This document shows, in pieces, positions 1 through 6,459 of a stretch of DNA of 15,440 nt. The stretch is taken from contig CAYTYZ010000020.1 of the NCBI GenBank assembly GCA_964442385.1, forward strand, positions 1 to 15,440, read 5' to 3'. Position 1 is the first letter of the stretch. Each line of letters starts with the position of its first letter. The translations under genes were made by a program, and so were the position numbers. The notes beneath the pieces were generated by a model. The model was not told where the DNA came from, made no database searches, and worked only from the letters and a program-made list of their open reading frames with translations. The stretch comes from CAYTYZ01 sp964442385. GTDB lineage: Bacteria > Patescibacteriota > Microgenomatia > UBA12405.

Positions 1-53
1 TCTTAGGCACACCGCCAGCGTTCACCCTGAGCCACGATCAAACTCTTAGTACA
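1..53 (-). rRNA. rrs: 16S ribosomal RNA, 5' end only (partial)
   Basis: Read on the minus strand, bases 46 to 27 match the universal bacterial 16S 5' primer site (AGAGTTTGATC, then GTGGCTCAG), followed by GGTGAACGCTGGCGG and a GTGCCTAAGA stretch typical of helix 3 and its flank. The mature 5' end is placed about 7 nt before that site by analogy with E. coli, so the exact end near 53 is approximate. The gene runs off the left edge; the rest of the rRNA is not visible. The GGTGAACGCTGGCGGTGTGC wording is compatible with a CPR lineage, but 50 bases cannot settle the taxonomy. Confidence 0.93.
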
Positions 54-329
54 AGCTCCGGGCTCTTGCGAGCTTTGGAACTATTCGTGTATCTATTTTT
101 AGCGATAAAAACAGACAAAAATCTTTCCGCTTACGCGGATTTCGTTATCATTTCTGACAACTCAGAACAAACATCTCGTTGTTCTGGTACTAACAAATTG
201 GCTCTAAAAAATCATCCAAAGTTACTATATTTTGGAAGATTGGGAAAAAAACGCACAAATTCGTTGTTAAAGATCATTGGTGGCAAAGCCACCTCGACAC
301 CGAAAAACCCATGTTCTTCAAAAGGTGTG
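54..329 (-). other. 16S rRNA leader with boxB hairpin, boxA and GNRA hairpins
   Basis: This is the transcribed spacer between the rRNA promoter and 16S; it holds no convincing gene. Reading on the minus strand, a perfect hairpin GGTGGC-TTT-GCCACC (293-279) is followed 2 nt later by TGATCTTTAACA (276-265), which matches 11 of 12 bases of the E. coli rrn boxA TGCTCTTTAACA. A hairpin just before boxA is the boxB-boxA layout of rRNA antitermination leaders, recognised by the NusB-NusE (S10) machinery. Further down are two small hairpins with GNRA loops: TCCGC-GTAA-GCGGA (139-126) and GCTC-GCAA-GAGC (about 74-63), the latter close to the 16S 5' end and possibly part of the processing region. Confidence 0.7.
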
Positions 330-335
330 AAGGTC

Positions 336-364
336 ATTATATAGCCTGAGCTGAGTTTGTGCAA
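336..364 (-). promoter_or_regulatory. Promoter of the 16S rRNA operon
   Basis: On the minus strand, TTGCAC (364-359) is followed by a 17-bp spacer and a perfect TATAAT (341-336). Transcription would start near 329, giving a leader of roughly 275 nt before 16S. The -35 box begins 8 bases past the recF stop, so the rRNA has its own promoter and does not rely on recF transcription. Confidence 0.75.
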
Positions 365-372
365 GAGTTTAG

Positions 373-1425
373 TTAGGATAAATTGATTATGTTTGAGGAT
401 GGTAAAAGTGACTCGACACCTGACTCGGCGCTTGTAATAAACGACTGGTGTGTTGAGCAAATATCTACGACTAGCTGTCGGTGCTCTGGATCTAGTTCGG
501 AGAAGATATCATCTAAAAGGAGTATGGGGCTTTGGTTAAAAGTAATTTTTATATAGTTTATTTCGGCCAATTTTAAGGCTAAAACGGCTAGTCTTTCCTG
601 TCCCCTGCTGGCCCAGTGAAGAAGGTTTGTGTCTGAAGTGTTAAATAGACTAGAATGAAAAGAAAAATCCTCTCGGTGGGGTCCCAACTGAGTCGAACCA
701 CGTCGTAGATCGAGCGGGTAAGAGGCTGTGAGACCATTAGCAGTTATTGGTATAGGTTGATATTGAATGGAAAGTAGGGCTATTTCTGGATTGGAAGATG
801 AGGCAAAAAAAGTGTTGGCTAGACTAACAAAGCTATTCCGATAATTACAAATTATTTGGCTAGAGCGAATAAGCTCACTATCCCAAAAATGTAATTCATC
901 AGGCTTGGCCTTGGCTAAAAAGATTAGGTCTAAAAGTTCATTGCGATGCTTTAAAGCTTTGTGAAAATTGGTTAAAGCCTGTTGATATTGCCAATGGAGA
1001 GGGCTTAAAATACCGTCAAGATAGTCTCGCCTTCTGGTAGGAGAACCGGTAATTAACCGAAGGTCGTCGGGTTGAAAAATAACACATTTGAGGGTACCTA
1101 AATATTTAAGTCTAGGCTTGAGTGACTCGTCAAGCTTAAAATTTCTAGAAATAGTGGTTTTTCCTGGTTTTTTGTAAAGTTGAACTTCAAGTTTATTGTC
1201 AGCAGTTTTGCCCATAATGGTGGAACTGTCACTCCCCCAGTTAATTAGCTCACCAAGACTATGTGGTAAAAATGTTTTGCCGGAAGACAGGACATAAATA
1301 GCCTCTAAAATGTTGGTTTTGCCAGAACCATTTTTGCCTAAAATAAGATTGATCTGGTCGGAGAACTTAAAGACTGATTCCGAGTGAGATCTAAACGTAG
1401 CTAACCAAAGACTTTTTAAGAGCAT
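373..1425 (-). CDS. recF: DNA replication and repair protein RecF
   Basis: RecF is an SMC/ABC-type ATPase that binds gapped DNA and, with RecO and RecR, loads RecA at stalled replication forks. The 350-aa product is the usual length. It begins with the RecF-typical MLLKSLWLATFRSH, then a Walker A motif GKNGSGKT (residues 30-37) and an N-terminal lobe that includes the GSPTRRRDYLD stretch. Near the C-terminus are the ABC signature SRGQERLAVLALKLAE (about 273-288) and a Walker B with D-loop, PILLLDDIFSELD (about 300-312). No Shine-Dalgarno site precedes the start; a -10-like TAAACT lies 5 nt upstream of ATG. The gene is divergent from a HAD-like gene (62-bp gap) and is followed by the rRNA promoter. 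Here it is not next to dnaA or gyrB, its common partners. Confidence 0.95.
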   Translation of the reverse strand: MLLKSLWLATFRSHSESVFKFSDQINLILGKNGSGKTNILEAIYVLSSGKTFLPHSLGELINWGSDSSTIMGKTADNKLEVQLYKKPGKTTISRNFKLDESLKPRLKYLGTLKCVIFQPDDLRLITGSPTRRRDYLDGILSPLHWQYQQALTNFHKALKHRNELLDLIFLAKAKPDELHFWDSELIRSSQIICNYRNSFVSLANTFFASSSNPEIALLSIQYQPIPITANGLTASYPLDLRRGSTQLGPHREDFSFHSSLFNTSDTNLLHWASRGQERLAVLALKLAEINYIKITFNQSPILLLDDIFSELDPEHRQLVVDICSTHQSFITSAESGVESLLPSSNIINLS

Positions 1426-1475
1426 TGACTAGTTTAGCAATAGATTTAACTAGTTGTTATTTAAAAGGGGCAGTT

Positions 1476-1481
1476 TATAAA
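1476..1481 (+). promoter_or_regulatory. -10-like box giving a leaderless HAD-like mRNA
   Basis: TATAAA lies 6 nt before the ATG at 1488, so a transcript started at normal distance would begin at or next to the start codon. There is no Shine-Dalgarno site between box and start. A second in-frame ATG directly follows the first. Confidence 0.5.
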
Positions 1482-1487
1482 TGACCC

Positions 1488-2117
1488 ATGATGGAAAAAA
1501 GAAGAAAAATAATTTGTTTTGATTGGAATTTTACTTTGTGCAACGACTTGTTTTTTGGTCAAATTGATCCTGGTAGTGAACAGTTTTTGAGACTTGAAAA
1601 GGCCTTGTTTAAAAGCGAAGATTCAGCAAAGATAATGGCAGACTGGATGAGGGGCAGAATTGACTACAAAGAAGTTTTAAAAGGGGTAGCACAGCGAGCA
1701 GAAATTGATCCGCGCCAGGTGGAAGAGATGTTTATTGTGGGATGCAAAAGAATGCGATTTGCCCTACCTGATATGCCAGAGATTGTATCCAGACTACGGG
1801 AAACTAATCAGGTATACGTGGCAACAGATAATATGGATAGTTTTACTTTGTTTACAGCCCCATCACTGAGACTATATGAGATATTTGATGGAGTGTTAAA
1901 TTCGGCTGATAAGGGGGTTTTGAAGGGTGATTTTTCGGCTGATGGAAAAAGCTTGTTTTTTGGTGAGTTTTTAAAAGAAAGAGGGTGCGCACCTGCAGAC
2001 TTAACTTTGATTGACGATGCCCAACCCAACGAGCCTATGGCTAGCTATAGAATAAATTATGTAAAAATTGAACCCAAGACTGGACTAAGAGCGGCCTTGT
2101 CGAGCCTTCCTTGGTAA
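1488..2117 (+). CDS. HAD-superfamily hydrolase-like protein
   Basis: The 209-aa protein has the four HAD signatures in order. Motif I is FDWNFTL with nucleophile D12. Motif II is the Thr of ATDN (T113). Motif III is probably a Lys near 142-146 in GVLKGDFSADGKS. Motif IV is LIDDAQP with D176 and D177. In motif I the second acidic residue of the usual DxDxT is Asn14. Such DWNxTL variants occur in HAD-like proteins of unknown substrate, so phosphatase activity is likely but not certain. Residues 25-95 look like a helical C1 cap. The start is either of two adjacent ATGs (MM) behind a -10-like TATAAA. The 3' end overlaps the convergent gene at 2085-2597 by 33 bp. The substrate cannot be told from the sequence. 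Confidence 0.8.
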   Translation: MMEKRRKIICFDWNFTLCNDLFFGQIDPGSEQFLRLEKALFKSEDSAKIMADWMRGRIDYKEVLKGVAQRAEIDPRQVEEMFIVGCKRMRFALPDMPEIVSRLRETNQVYVATDNMDSFTLFTAPSLRLYEIFDGVLNSADKGVLKGDFSADGKSLFFGEFLKERGCAPADLTLIDDAQPNEPMASYRINYVKIEPKTGLRAALSSLPW

Positions 2118-2597
2118 TATTCGACTTAATTCGCTGGTTAAGCAGATATAATTGGGAGTAGTATCTAGCCTAGTCAGACTTTGATTGAGTCGAATAGATA
2201 GGGGTGGTAAAGAACTAGCATTAGCTAGGGCTGTGTAAAGCGATTCCCTGGAAGCAGAGGGGGTGGGGGCAGTGGAATAGGTTCTGGCCGGAATAACTAA
2301 TCTGGGAACTGTATAGAGATTGCCTGATAGGTTGTCTGGACTGAGGACCAGGTTGTAGCGGACGATAAAAGGAGCATGGCAAAACTCTAGCTCACTACCT
2401 CCATCCCCTATTGACCTGGATCCTGGAAGTTCGAAGGCACGATAAAAGTTATTGGTACCACTCCAATTCCAGTCATAAAATACTTTGCTGCTATTTTTCC
2501 AAGGGAAATCCGGTGCCCTAAGCACATCTAAGTGTCCTGCATAACTGGCAAGACGGTCGGTTATTAAGCCTTGAAGTTCGGGGCTGAAAATTGTCAT
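2085..2597 (-). CDS. Hypothetical protein, possible member of a local paralogue family
   Basis: I do not recognise this 170-aa protein. It has no signal peptide or transmembrane segment. The middle is rich in aromatic and acidic residues (FYDWNWSGTNNFYRAFELPG), and a stretch FIVRYNLVLS resembles LIARYSFPLSLS in the gene at 2751-3278. That makes it a possible fourth member of the paralogue family described for the genes at 2751-5077. The C-terminal third (from about TYSTAPTPSASRESL) is Ser/Leu-rich and ends in a basic tail. TTTAAT lies 6 nt upstream of ATG, with no Shine-Dalgarno site, and the region upstream shares a motif with that of the gene at 3281-3742. The 3' end overlaps the HAD-like gene tail to tail, which is odd but possible in a compact genome. 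Confidence 0.65.
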   Translation of the reverse strand: MTIFSPELQGLITDRLASYAGHLDVLRAPDFPWKNSSKVFYDWNWSGTNNFYRAFELPGSRSIGDGGSELEFCHAPFIVRYNLVLSPDNLSGNLYTVPRLVIPARTYSTAPTPSASRESLYTALANASSLPPLSIRLNQSLTRLDTTPNYICLTSELSRILPRKARQGRS

Positions 2598-2605
2598 AAA
2601 TAAAT

Positions 2606-2623
2606 TAAAACTATTAAGTGAGT
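2606..2623 (-). promoter_or_regulatory. Upstream motif shared with the gene at 3281-3742
   Basis: The plus-strand text AAACTATTA followed by AGTGAGT occurs here and again at 3752-3770, where three extra bases separate the two halves. Both copies lie a few bases upstream of start codons of minus-strand genes in the unknown cluster and overlap or adjoin the -10-like boxes TTTAAT and TTTAAA. This suggests a common promoter or operator, or a duplicated upstream region. Confidence 0.4.
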
Positions 2624-2727
2624 GATTGTGCCTTCTTTAAACAGTGCCAATCTAGAGCTAGGAGCAGGTGGCTATTTTATGATAGGTTGAGCTAGGGGTA
2701 AAAAAAGTATCCTAAATATATGCAGAT

Positions 2728-2749
2728 ACATGACAAGTGAAAGTCATGT
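2728..2749. repeat. Inverted repeat downstream of the gene at 2751-3278
   Basis: ACATGAC and GTCATGT form a 7-bp stem around an 8-nt loop, directly after the stop codon of the minus-strand gene. On the minus strand no T-run follows, so it is a weak terminator candidate in that direction. On the plus strand it is followed by TTTATAATTT. It may stabilise the mRNA 3' end. The rest of 2598-2750 shows nothing recognisable. Confidence 0.35.
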
Positions 2750-2750
2750 T

Positions 2751-3278
2751 TTATAATTTAAGTATATTAATTTGGCGTTTTACCAAGTCGGGAAAAATTG
2801 ATAGTAAAATCGACTTGGTGTGAGCAAAAAGTTGCTTTTGGGCATCAAAAACTAGATCAGACCTGGAGCCTGGATCTTGGCTAAGATGCCTAGAGGCAAA
2901 TCTAACTTCGGCATCGTTGAAATTAAAACGGTAAAGATTTGATCCACGGGCAATTGGAGTAAGAACCTCGTCTGGTGAAAAATGGTCTGGCCAAGAAAGG
3001 GAGAGTGGAAAAGAATACCTGGCTATTAAATTATCTGTTTCCCAAGTGACGTCTGAATACCAACTATAGCTATCATCCATGTCCGTTACTACCGCTTTGG
3101 CTGGGCCACAAATCTCTATAATTGGTTTTCCAGATTTGTTTTTAGTAAATAATGAAGTTCCAAGTCTGGAACGAAATTGCTCGAAAGAAGCAGTTTCTGG
3201 CCTAACTTGAAAACCTTTGATATAGGTAGTGCAGATATTCTCTAATCTTTTTTCAATTTCAGCTGATATATTGGTCAT
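2751..3278 (-). CDS. Hypothetical protein, divergent paralogue family member
   Basis: The family is unknown to me. The 175-aa protein is predicted soluble and has no signal peptide. Compared by eye with the product of 4379-5077, several positions line up in the same order: V-x-P-x-T-x-x-F-x-x-F (VRPETASFEQF versus VIPSTTGFAEF), then IEICG versus LDILG, then DSYSWYSDV versus DSYEPSRYRDV, then a FPL strand (YSFPLSLSW versus HNFPLTVKY). The gene at 3281-3742 shares part of this frame. The C-terminus is helical and basic (LFPDLVKRQ-like tail). The gene starts 2 nt after the stop of the 3281-3742 gene, so the two form an operon. There is no Shine-Dalgarno site, and translation probably couples or reinitiates. 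Confidence 0.75.
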   Translation of the reverse strand: MTNISAEIEKRLENICTTYIKGFQVRPETASFEQFRSRLGTSLFTKNKSGKPIIEICGPAKAVVTDMDDSYSWYSDVTWETDNLIARYSFPLSLSWPDHFSPDEVLTPIARGSNLYRFNFNDAEVRFASRHLSQDPGSRSDLVFDAQKQLFAHTKSILLSIFPDLVKRQINILKL

Positions 3279-3280
3279 AT

Positions 3281-3742
3281 TTATCTTGTGAATAGATCTG
3301 CTAAAATAACTCCCGCCACGCTTTCTAGGTAGTGTTGTGAGTAGGTTCCCATAATTTCGCGTCCATCTGGCAATTTTCCATCTGTTAAAAAAGTGGTTCT
3401 ACTAAATACTGCACGAGGCTCATATTTTACATCACATAAAACTCTGAATTCGCGTCTAACTTCCATTATCCCAAGTTGGACCGGGAAATAACTTGCAGTA
3501 GTAGCTTTTAAGTAAACATAGGGGTCACGATAATCGTTATCATAATACTTCGGACCCGTTAACTTTAAATATTCCCGATCTTTGTGGATTAGTATGTGTA
3601 CTGATCCAGGAGTCTCCCGAACCTCAAAAGCCGACGTATAAATTTTATCTTTAGAGTAATGTTCTTTTAGTCTGGCGACAAACTCAGGAAACTTGGGATG
3701 GTTGATATCTAACCTGGGAACTTCGGTGAATGTTCTGGTCAT
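3281..3742 (-). CDS. Hypothetical protein, divergent paralogue family member
   Basis: A 153-aa protein of unknown function, first gene of a two-gene operon with 2751-3278. Features shared with that neighbour and with 4379-5077 are an N-terminal PEFVARLKEHY helix (compare FEQFRSRL), then YLKLTGP (compare IEICGP), then NDYRDPYVY, then SYFPVQL (compare FPLSLSW). The middle is rich in Tyr, Asp and Arg and looks like alternating beta strands; the C-terminus (SVAGVILADLFTR) is probably a helix. No catalytic motif, signal peptide or membrane segment is visible. TTTAAA lies 6 nt before the ATG, pointing to a leaderless mRNA. The gene is divergent from the NrdR-like gene at 3888 (145-bp gap), so the two could share a control region. 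Confidence 0.75.
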   Translation of the reverse strand: MTRTFTEVPRLDINHPKFPEFVARLKEHYSKDKIYTSAFEVRETPGSVHILIHKDREYLKLTGPKYYDNDYRDPYVYLKATTASYFPVQLGIMEVRREFRVLCDVKYEPRAVFSRTTFLTDGKLPDGREIMGTYSQHYLESVAGVILADLFTR

Positions 3743-3751
3743 TATTTTTTT

Positions 3752-3770
3752 AAACTATTAACAAGTGAGT
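3752..3770 (-). promoter_or_regulatory. Second copy of the shared upstream motif
   Basis: AAACTATTA-ACA-AGTGAGT on the plus strand, adjoining the TTTAAA -10-like box of the gene at 3281-3742. The counterpart lies at 2606-2623. The match is 16 bases in two blocks, found by eye. Confidence 0.4.
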
Positions 3771-3878
3771 ATGGCAAGATAAAAAGATTGATTATAGAGC
3801 GGGATGGTGATGGAAAAAAAATTATTTTTAAGCCTAGCATTAACTTAATGACTATCATAATAAATAATTTGATGTCAT

Positions 3879-3890
3879 CATATAGATATG
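3879..3890. promoter_or_regulatory. Inverted repeat over the start of the first NrdR-like gene
   Basis: CATAT-AG-ATATG is an inverted repeat whose right arm contains the ATG start at 3888. A regulator binding here would block transcription or translation, so autoregulation is conceivable. The text does not match the published E. coli-type NrdR box well, and AT-rich palindromes arise by chance. Confidence 0.25.
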
Positions 3891-4376
3891 AGATGTATGT
3901 ATTGTGGGAGCGAACAGCTATTTACAGTTAATTCAAGAGCCGTAGCCCATGGACACGAAACTTGGAGAAGGAAAAAATGTCAATCGTGCCATAAAACTTT
4001 TACAACAAAAGAAAAAAGTGACCTGTCGGGCTTGGTAATTGTTAAGCGAAATGGAACGAAAAAGAGATATATAAGAGTAAAATTATTTTGTGGAATATAC
4101 AATGCGGCTTTGGAAACAAAGGGTATGGACCGGGGTGATGCGGCCCTATTGTCAGATGACATAACAAGGATGGTGGAAAATAAAATTGTAGAACTGGGGA
4201 AAAAAGAAATTAGCACCAGATGGCTAGCTAGACTAGTGGCGGAAACTCTGTTGGAAAAAGATCCAAACTTGTTTTTGGCCTATCTTTCCTATTTTAACAT
4301 TATGAAAGACACGGTTAAAAACCAACAGTTTTCCAAAAAATATTGGCGGAGCTTTATAAAGAAAGCTGTAGGGTAG
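3888..4376 (+). CDS. nrdR: NrdR-like transcriptional regulator (zinc ribbon plus ATP-cone), copy 1
   Basis: NrdR represses ribonucleotide reductase genes by sensing dATP/ATP through an ATP-cone and binding DNA through an N-terminal zinc ribbon. This 162-aa protein has the zinc ribbon with C3, C6, C31 and C34 and the NrdR-typical WRRKKCQSCHKTFTT run. An ATP-cone follows from about residue 48 (GLVIVKRNGTKKRY...) to about 140. The start at 3888 is needed to include C3. The protein departs from canonical NrdR in the cone (FCGIYNA, DPNLFLAYLSYFN) and in a basic C-terminal tail (QFSKKYWRSFIKKAVG) shared with the second copy at 7134. It is divergent from the unknown operon at 2751-3742 and convergent with 4379-5077 (2-nt gap). 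Targets are unknown; the dCTP deaminase region is a candidate. Confidence 0.85.
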   Translation: MRCMYCGSEQLFTVNSRAVAHGHETWRRKKCQSCHKTFTTKEKSDLSGLVIVKRNGTKKRYIRVKLFCGIYNAALETKGMDRGDAALLSDDITRMVENKIVELGKKEISTRWLARLVAETLLEKDPNLFLAYLSYFNIMKDTVKNQQFSKKYWRSFIKKAVG

Positions 4377-4378
4377 AA

Positions 4379-5077
4379 TTAGACAACTGGAGTGACTGAA
4401 ATTGGATTTACTTTCTGGTAGGCTTGCCATTCATCTTCGGTAATGACCAAATCAAATCTTTGGCCTTTGTTTAGGAGAATACCGTGATTGTTTATATTTA
4501 CCCATTGCCCAAGTAGAGAGTCGAGATCTAAAGAGAGTCGCATAAACTGGCCGTCAAGAGTAATAGAAGGTGCTTTTGGTTTGCCAAAAATAGCATGATA
4601 TGCTTCTTGGTAAATTTGCGAGAAATTTTTTGTGTAATCATCGCCAAATGAAAAAAAATCAAACGCATCTTTAGCCGTAGCTCTGGTTACATCTACTGAC
4701 TTAAAAGTATATTCTGGTTCACCCCTCAGGCTGACTTGTCTAGGGTTAGCTTTTGATATAGCTAGATCCCCAGAGTATTTTACTGTCAAGGGAAAATTGT
4801 GCCGTCGCCTTACAGTATATTCAACATCACGGTAGCGACTTGGCTCATAACTATCACAAATTTCCCACTCCCTATCATAAGCGGTTCCGAGAATATCCAG
4901 ACTAGGGATTGTTTTAGAGGTCTCAAGCAGGAAAGGGATTCTGTATTTAGAGGCAAGGTCTTTTATTTTCCGGTTAAATTCAGCGAAACCAGTTGTACTA
5001 GGAATAACCGTAGCAATTGTTCTATAGGGTTTGATTTGTTCTTCGGCTATTTTATAAAATTCTTTGGAAAAGTGCAT
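4379..5077 (-). CDS. Hypothetical protein, divergent paralogue family member with extra C-terminal domain
   Basis: A 232-aa protein of unknown function, the longest of the related set. Residues 1-150 carry the common frame with 2751-3278: VIPSTTGFAEF, LDILG, DSYEPSRYRDVEY and NFPLTVKYS. A roughly 60-residue C-terminal extension (from about ITLDGQFMRLSLDLDSLLG to the end) is absent from the shorter relatives and looks like a small beta-rich domain. No signal peptide or membrane helix is present. The start codon is followed by the plausible N-terminus MHFSKEFYKIAEEQIKPY. There is no Shine-Dalgarno site, and the -10 assignment (TATTAC, 4 nt away) is weak. The stop lies 2 nt from the stop of the convergent NrdR-like gene. 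Confidence 0.75.
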   Translation of the reverse strand: MHFSKEFYKIAEEQIKPYRTIATVIPSTTGFAEFNRKIKDLASKYRIPFLLETSKTIPSLDILGTAYDREWEICDSYEPSRYRDVEYTVRRRHNFPLTVKYSGDLAISKANPRQVSLRGEPEYTFKSVDVTRATAKDAFDFFSFGDDYTKNFSQIYQEAYHAIFGKPKAPSITLDGQFMRLSLDLDSLLGQWVNINNHGILLNKGQRFDLVITEDEWQAYQKVNPISVTPVV

Positions 5078-5130
5078 TTTAGTAATAAATTTATAATTAG
5101 ATGTTGGGATATATTAGGACAGGAGGGCAA

Positions 5131-5211
5131 ATGACAATAGAACAAGATAAGGCCAGGGATTTTGGACTAATTTGGTACAAAAAAAAAGACACTAGAGTAA
5201 AGAAGGCCTGA
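5131..5211 (+). CDS. Possible 26-residue small protein with Shine-Dalgarno site
   Basis: The ATG is preceded by AGGAGGG with a 4-nt gap after AGGAGG, one of only two strong Shine-Dalgarno sites before a start codon that I found in the window. TATATT lies about 15 nt upstream of the start. The peptide begins MTIEQDKARDFGLIWYKKK and ends in a basic RVKKA, with net positive charge and no membrane segment. It fills most of the 153-bp gap between two minus-strand genes. It could equally be a chance reading frame, since nothing else supports it. The rest of the gap 5078-5230 shows nothing recognisable. Confidence 0.3.
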   Translation: MTIEQDKARDFGLIWYKKKDTRVKKA

Positions 5212-5230
5212 TATTTATGACTAGCCGTTG

Positions 5231-5851
5231 TTATCTTACTACCAGCCTGGCTTGGATGGCTTGTACTTGTTTGGCTTTGGATCCGAGATCTGACTTGGCT
5301 TTTTCTAATAGACCGTCTAAATAAACCCGCTTTTCAGAAGTTAAAACCAGAGTATTATCTATAATTCCAGCAATAGCTGTAATTTTTGTAAAAGTTGAGG
5401 GCAAGATAACCCTTCTTTGAAATCCTTCGACAATTGCATGGCTTTTAACTAAACCATCAAAATCCATACCTGGCCCTTGATAGTAGTCGCGTCCACCCAA
5501 ATAGCTCGGCTTAAGTTCTTGATAGTCGATATCAATATCTGGAATAAAGGTTCTGGGGCCAAAATATTTTCCCGAGGTAGGTGATAATCTGGCAATTAAA
5601 CCTTTAAAAAAGACTCCCCAAACATCGTAGCCTGACTCGTAATTGTTAACATAAGATTTTCTTACAGAAATACTACCTGTGCCATTTTCATTTACCTTGG
5701 CTGACCAAAGTCCATTTCCTACAAATCTGTCCTTGTTAAGATACGACACAACCCCATTTAAGTCTGTAATTATTCTGCTTTTGTCTATATCGGGTAATTT
5801 AGAAACTGCTTGGTGGGTTAATTTTTGTAGCTTTTCGGATACTTGCAGCAT
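5231..5851 (-). CDS. Hypothetical protein
   Basis: A 206-aa protein that I do not recognise. The N-terminus is helical (MLQVSEKLQKLTHQAVSKL), the middle is Gly/Tyr/Asp-rich (SYLGGRDYYQGPGMDFDG), and a long C-terminal amphipathic helix (VYLDGLLEKAKSDLGSKAKQ) may form a coiled coil. A helix-beta-helix plan like this resembles the neighbours at 2751-5077 in broad outline, but I could not align their key positions. TATAAA sits 5 nt before ATG, suggesting a promoter for a leaderless mRNA. The gene also follows the dNMP-kinase-like gene by only 20 bp on the same strand, so it may be the third gene of that operon. Confidence 0.7.
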   Translation of the reverse strand: MLQVSEKLQKLTHQAVSKLPDIDKSRIITDLNGVVSYLNKDRFVGNGLWSAKVNENGTGSISVRKSYVNNYESGYDVWGVFFKGLIARLSPTSGKYFGPRTFIPDIDIDYQELKPSYLGGRDYYQGPGMDFDGLVKSHAIVEGFQRRVILPSTFTKITAIAGIIDNTLVLTSEKRVYLDGLLEKAKSDLGSKAKQVQAIQARLVVR

Positions 5852-5871
5852 TTTAATTTATAGGCAAATAG

Positions 5872-6459
5872 CTAACTAGTTAGTTTAGTACTGGTAGTGT
5901 TTGGTGTCAAGTAATTACACTGGAGGTGGTGTAATAGACTAGTTAAGCGGGGACGTAAGTCTTCAAGGGTGCCTGAATTGTCAAGCCGAAGGTCTGGAAC
6001 TATTTGACTGGTGAATTCGACTGGGTGATCTTTATTAAACTGACTTGAATCCCCGATCCTTGCAATTGGTCTGGGTCTAAGAACTTCAATAAAGATAAAG
6101 CTCCTATCTTTTAAAACTGGATAAGTATTGTTTCGACAATCGGAGTTAATAATAATGGTTTTAGTGGCAAGGGATTCTAGATGATCCAGATTGGCTTGAA
6201 AAGTTGGTCCTAGGCGGGCTTGGAAATGGGCGGCTAGAAACTGCAAAAGCCGGCCATCTTGGCCGGTACTTTCAAGATTAAATCTTTGATAGGCAAAAGA
6301 TTGGATGTCATGTAGCGGCTGGGCTACATTTAATCTGTAAACAGAGTGGGTTTTGATTTCAAAAGATAGATAGTCGTAGGCCAGGGCACCAGCTGTACTT
6401 TTGCCTACTCCGCTTTCTTTGCCAAAAAAACACAGGCGGAGGCGATCTGGGAAGCTCAT
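5872..6459 (-). CDS. P-loop kinase, deoxynucleoside monophosphate kinase-like
   Basis: A 195-aa P-loop NTPase. Walker A is GKESGVGKST (residues 13-22), right after a first beta strand LRLCFFG. The order of elements fits nucleoside monophosphate kinases of the phage dNMP-kinase type: an AQPLHDIQSFAYQRF segment after the first helices, a strand TIIINSDCRNNTYPVLKD as a likely Walker B/base-recognition region, and FIEVLRPRP. The family call is from motif layout and context, so an adenylate-kinase or dephospho-CoA-kinase-like role is possible. The ATG overlaps the stop of the dCTP deaminase gene (ATGA), so the two are translationally coupled and probably act on deoxynucleotide pools together. The gene ends in the 12-bp palindrome CTAACTAGTTAG, which contains the stop codon. 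Confidence 0.65.
   Translation of the reverse strand: MSFPDRLRLCFFGKESGVGKSTAGALAYDYLSFEIKTHSVYRLNVAQPLHDIQSFAYQRFNLESTGQDGRLLQFLAAHFQARLGPTFQANLDHLESLATKTIIINSDCRNNTYPVLKDRSFIFIEVLRPRPIARIGDSSQFNKDHPVEFTSQIVPDLRLDNSGTLEDLRPRLTSLLHHLQCNYLTPNTTSTKLTS

Noticed and set aside
66..344. 92-aa plus-strand reading frame before recF
   Set aside because: It lies across the 16S leader, boxA, boxB and promoter on the opposite strand, and has no ribosome site or family features.
212..460. 82-aa minus-strand reading frame at the recF end
   Set aside because: Overlaps the recF 3' end in another frame and the rRNA promoter; composition is not protein-like.
2728..2749. Intrinsic terminator for the minus-strand gene at 2751
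   Set aside because: The stem is fair but no T-run follows on the minus strand.
4799..5134. 111-aa plus-strand frame
   Set aside because: It is an antisense shadow of the gene at 4379-5077; Cys/Phe-rich low-quality sequence.
5872..5883. Palindrome CTAACTAGTTAG as a binding site
   Set aside because: It contains the stop codon and the CTAG-rich wording is frequent in this genome; no partner site is at a fixed distance from a start, apart from a loose TAACTAGTTGTTA before recF.
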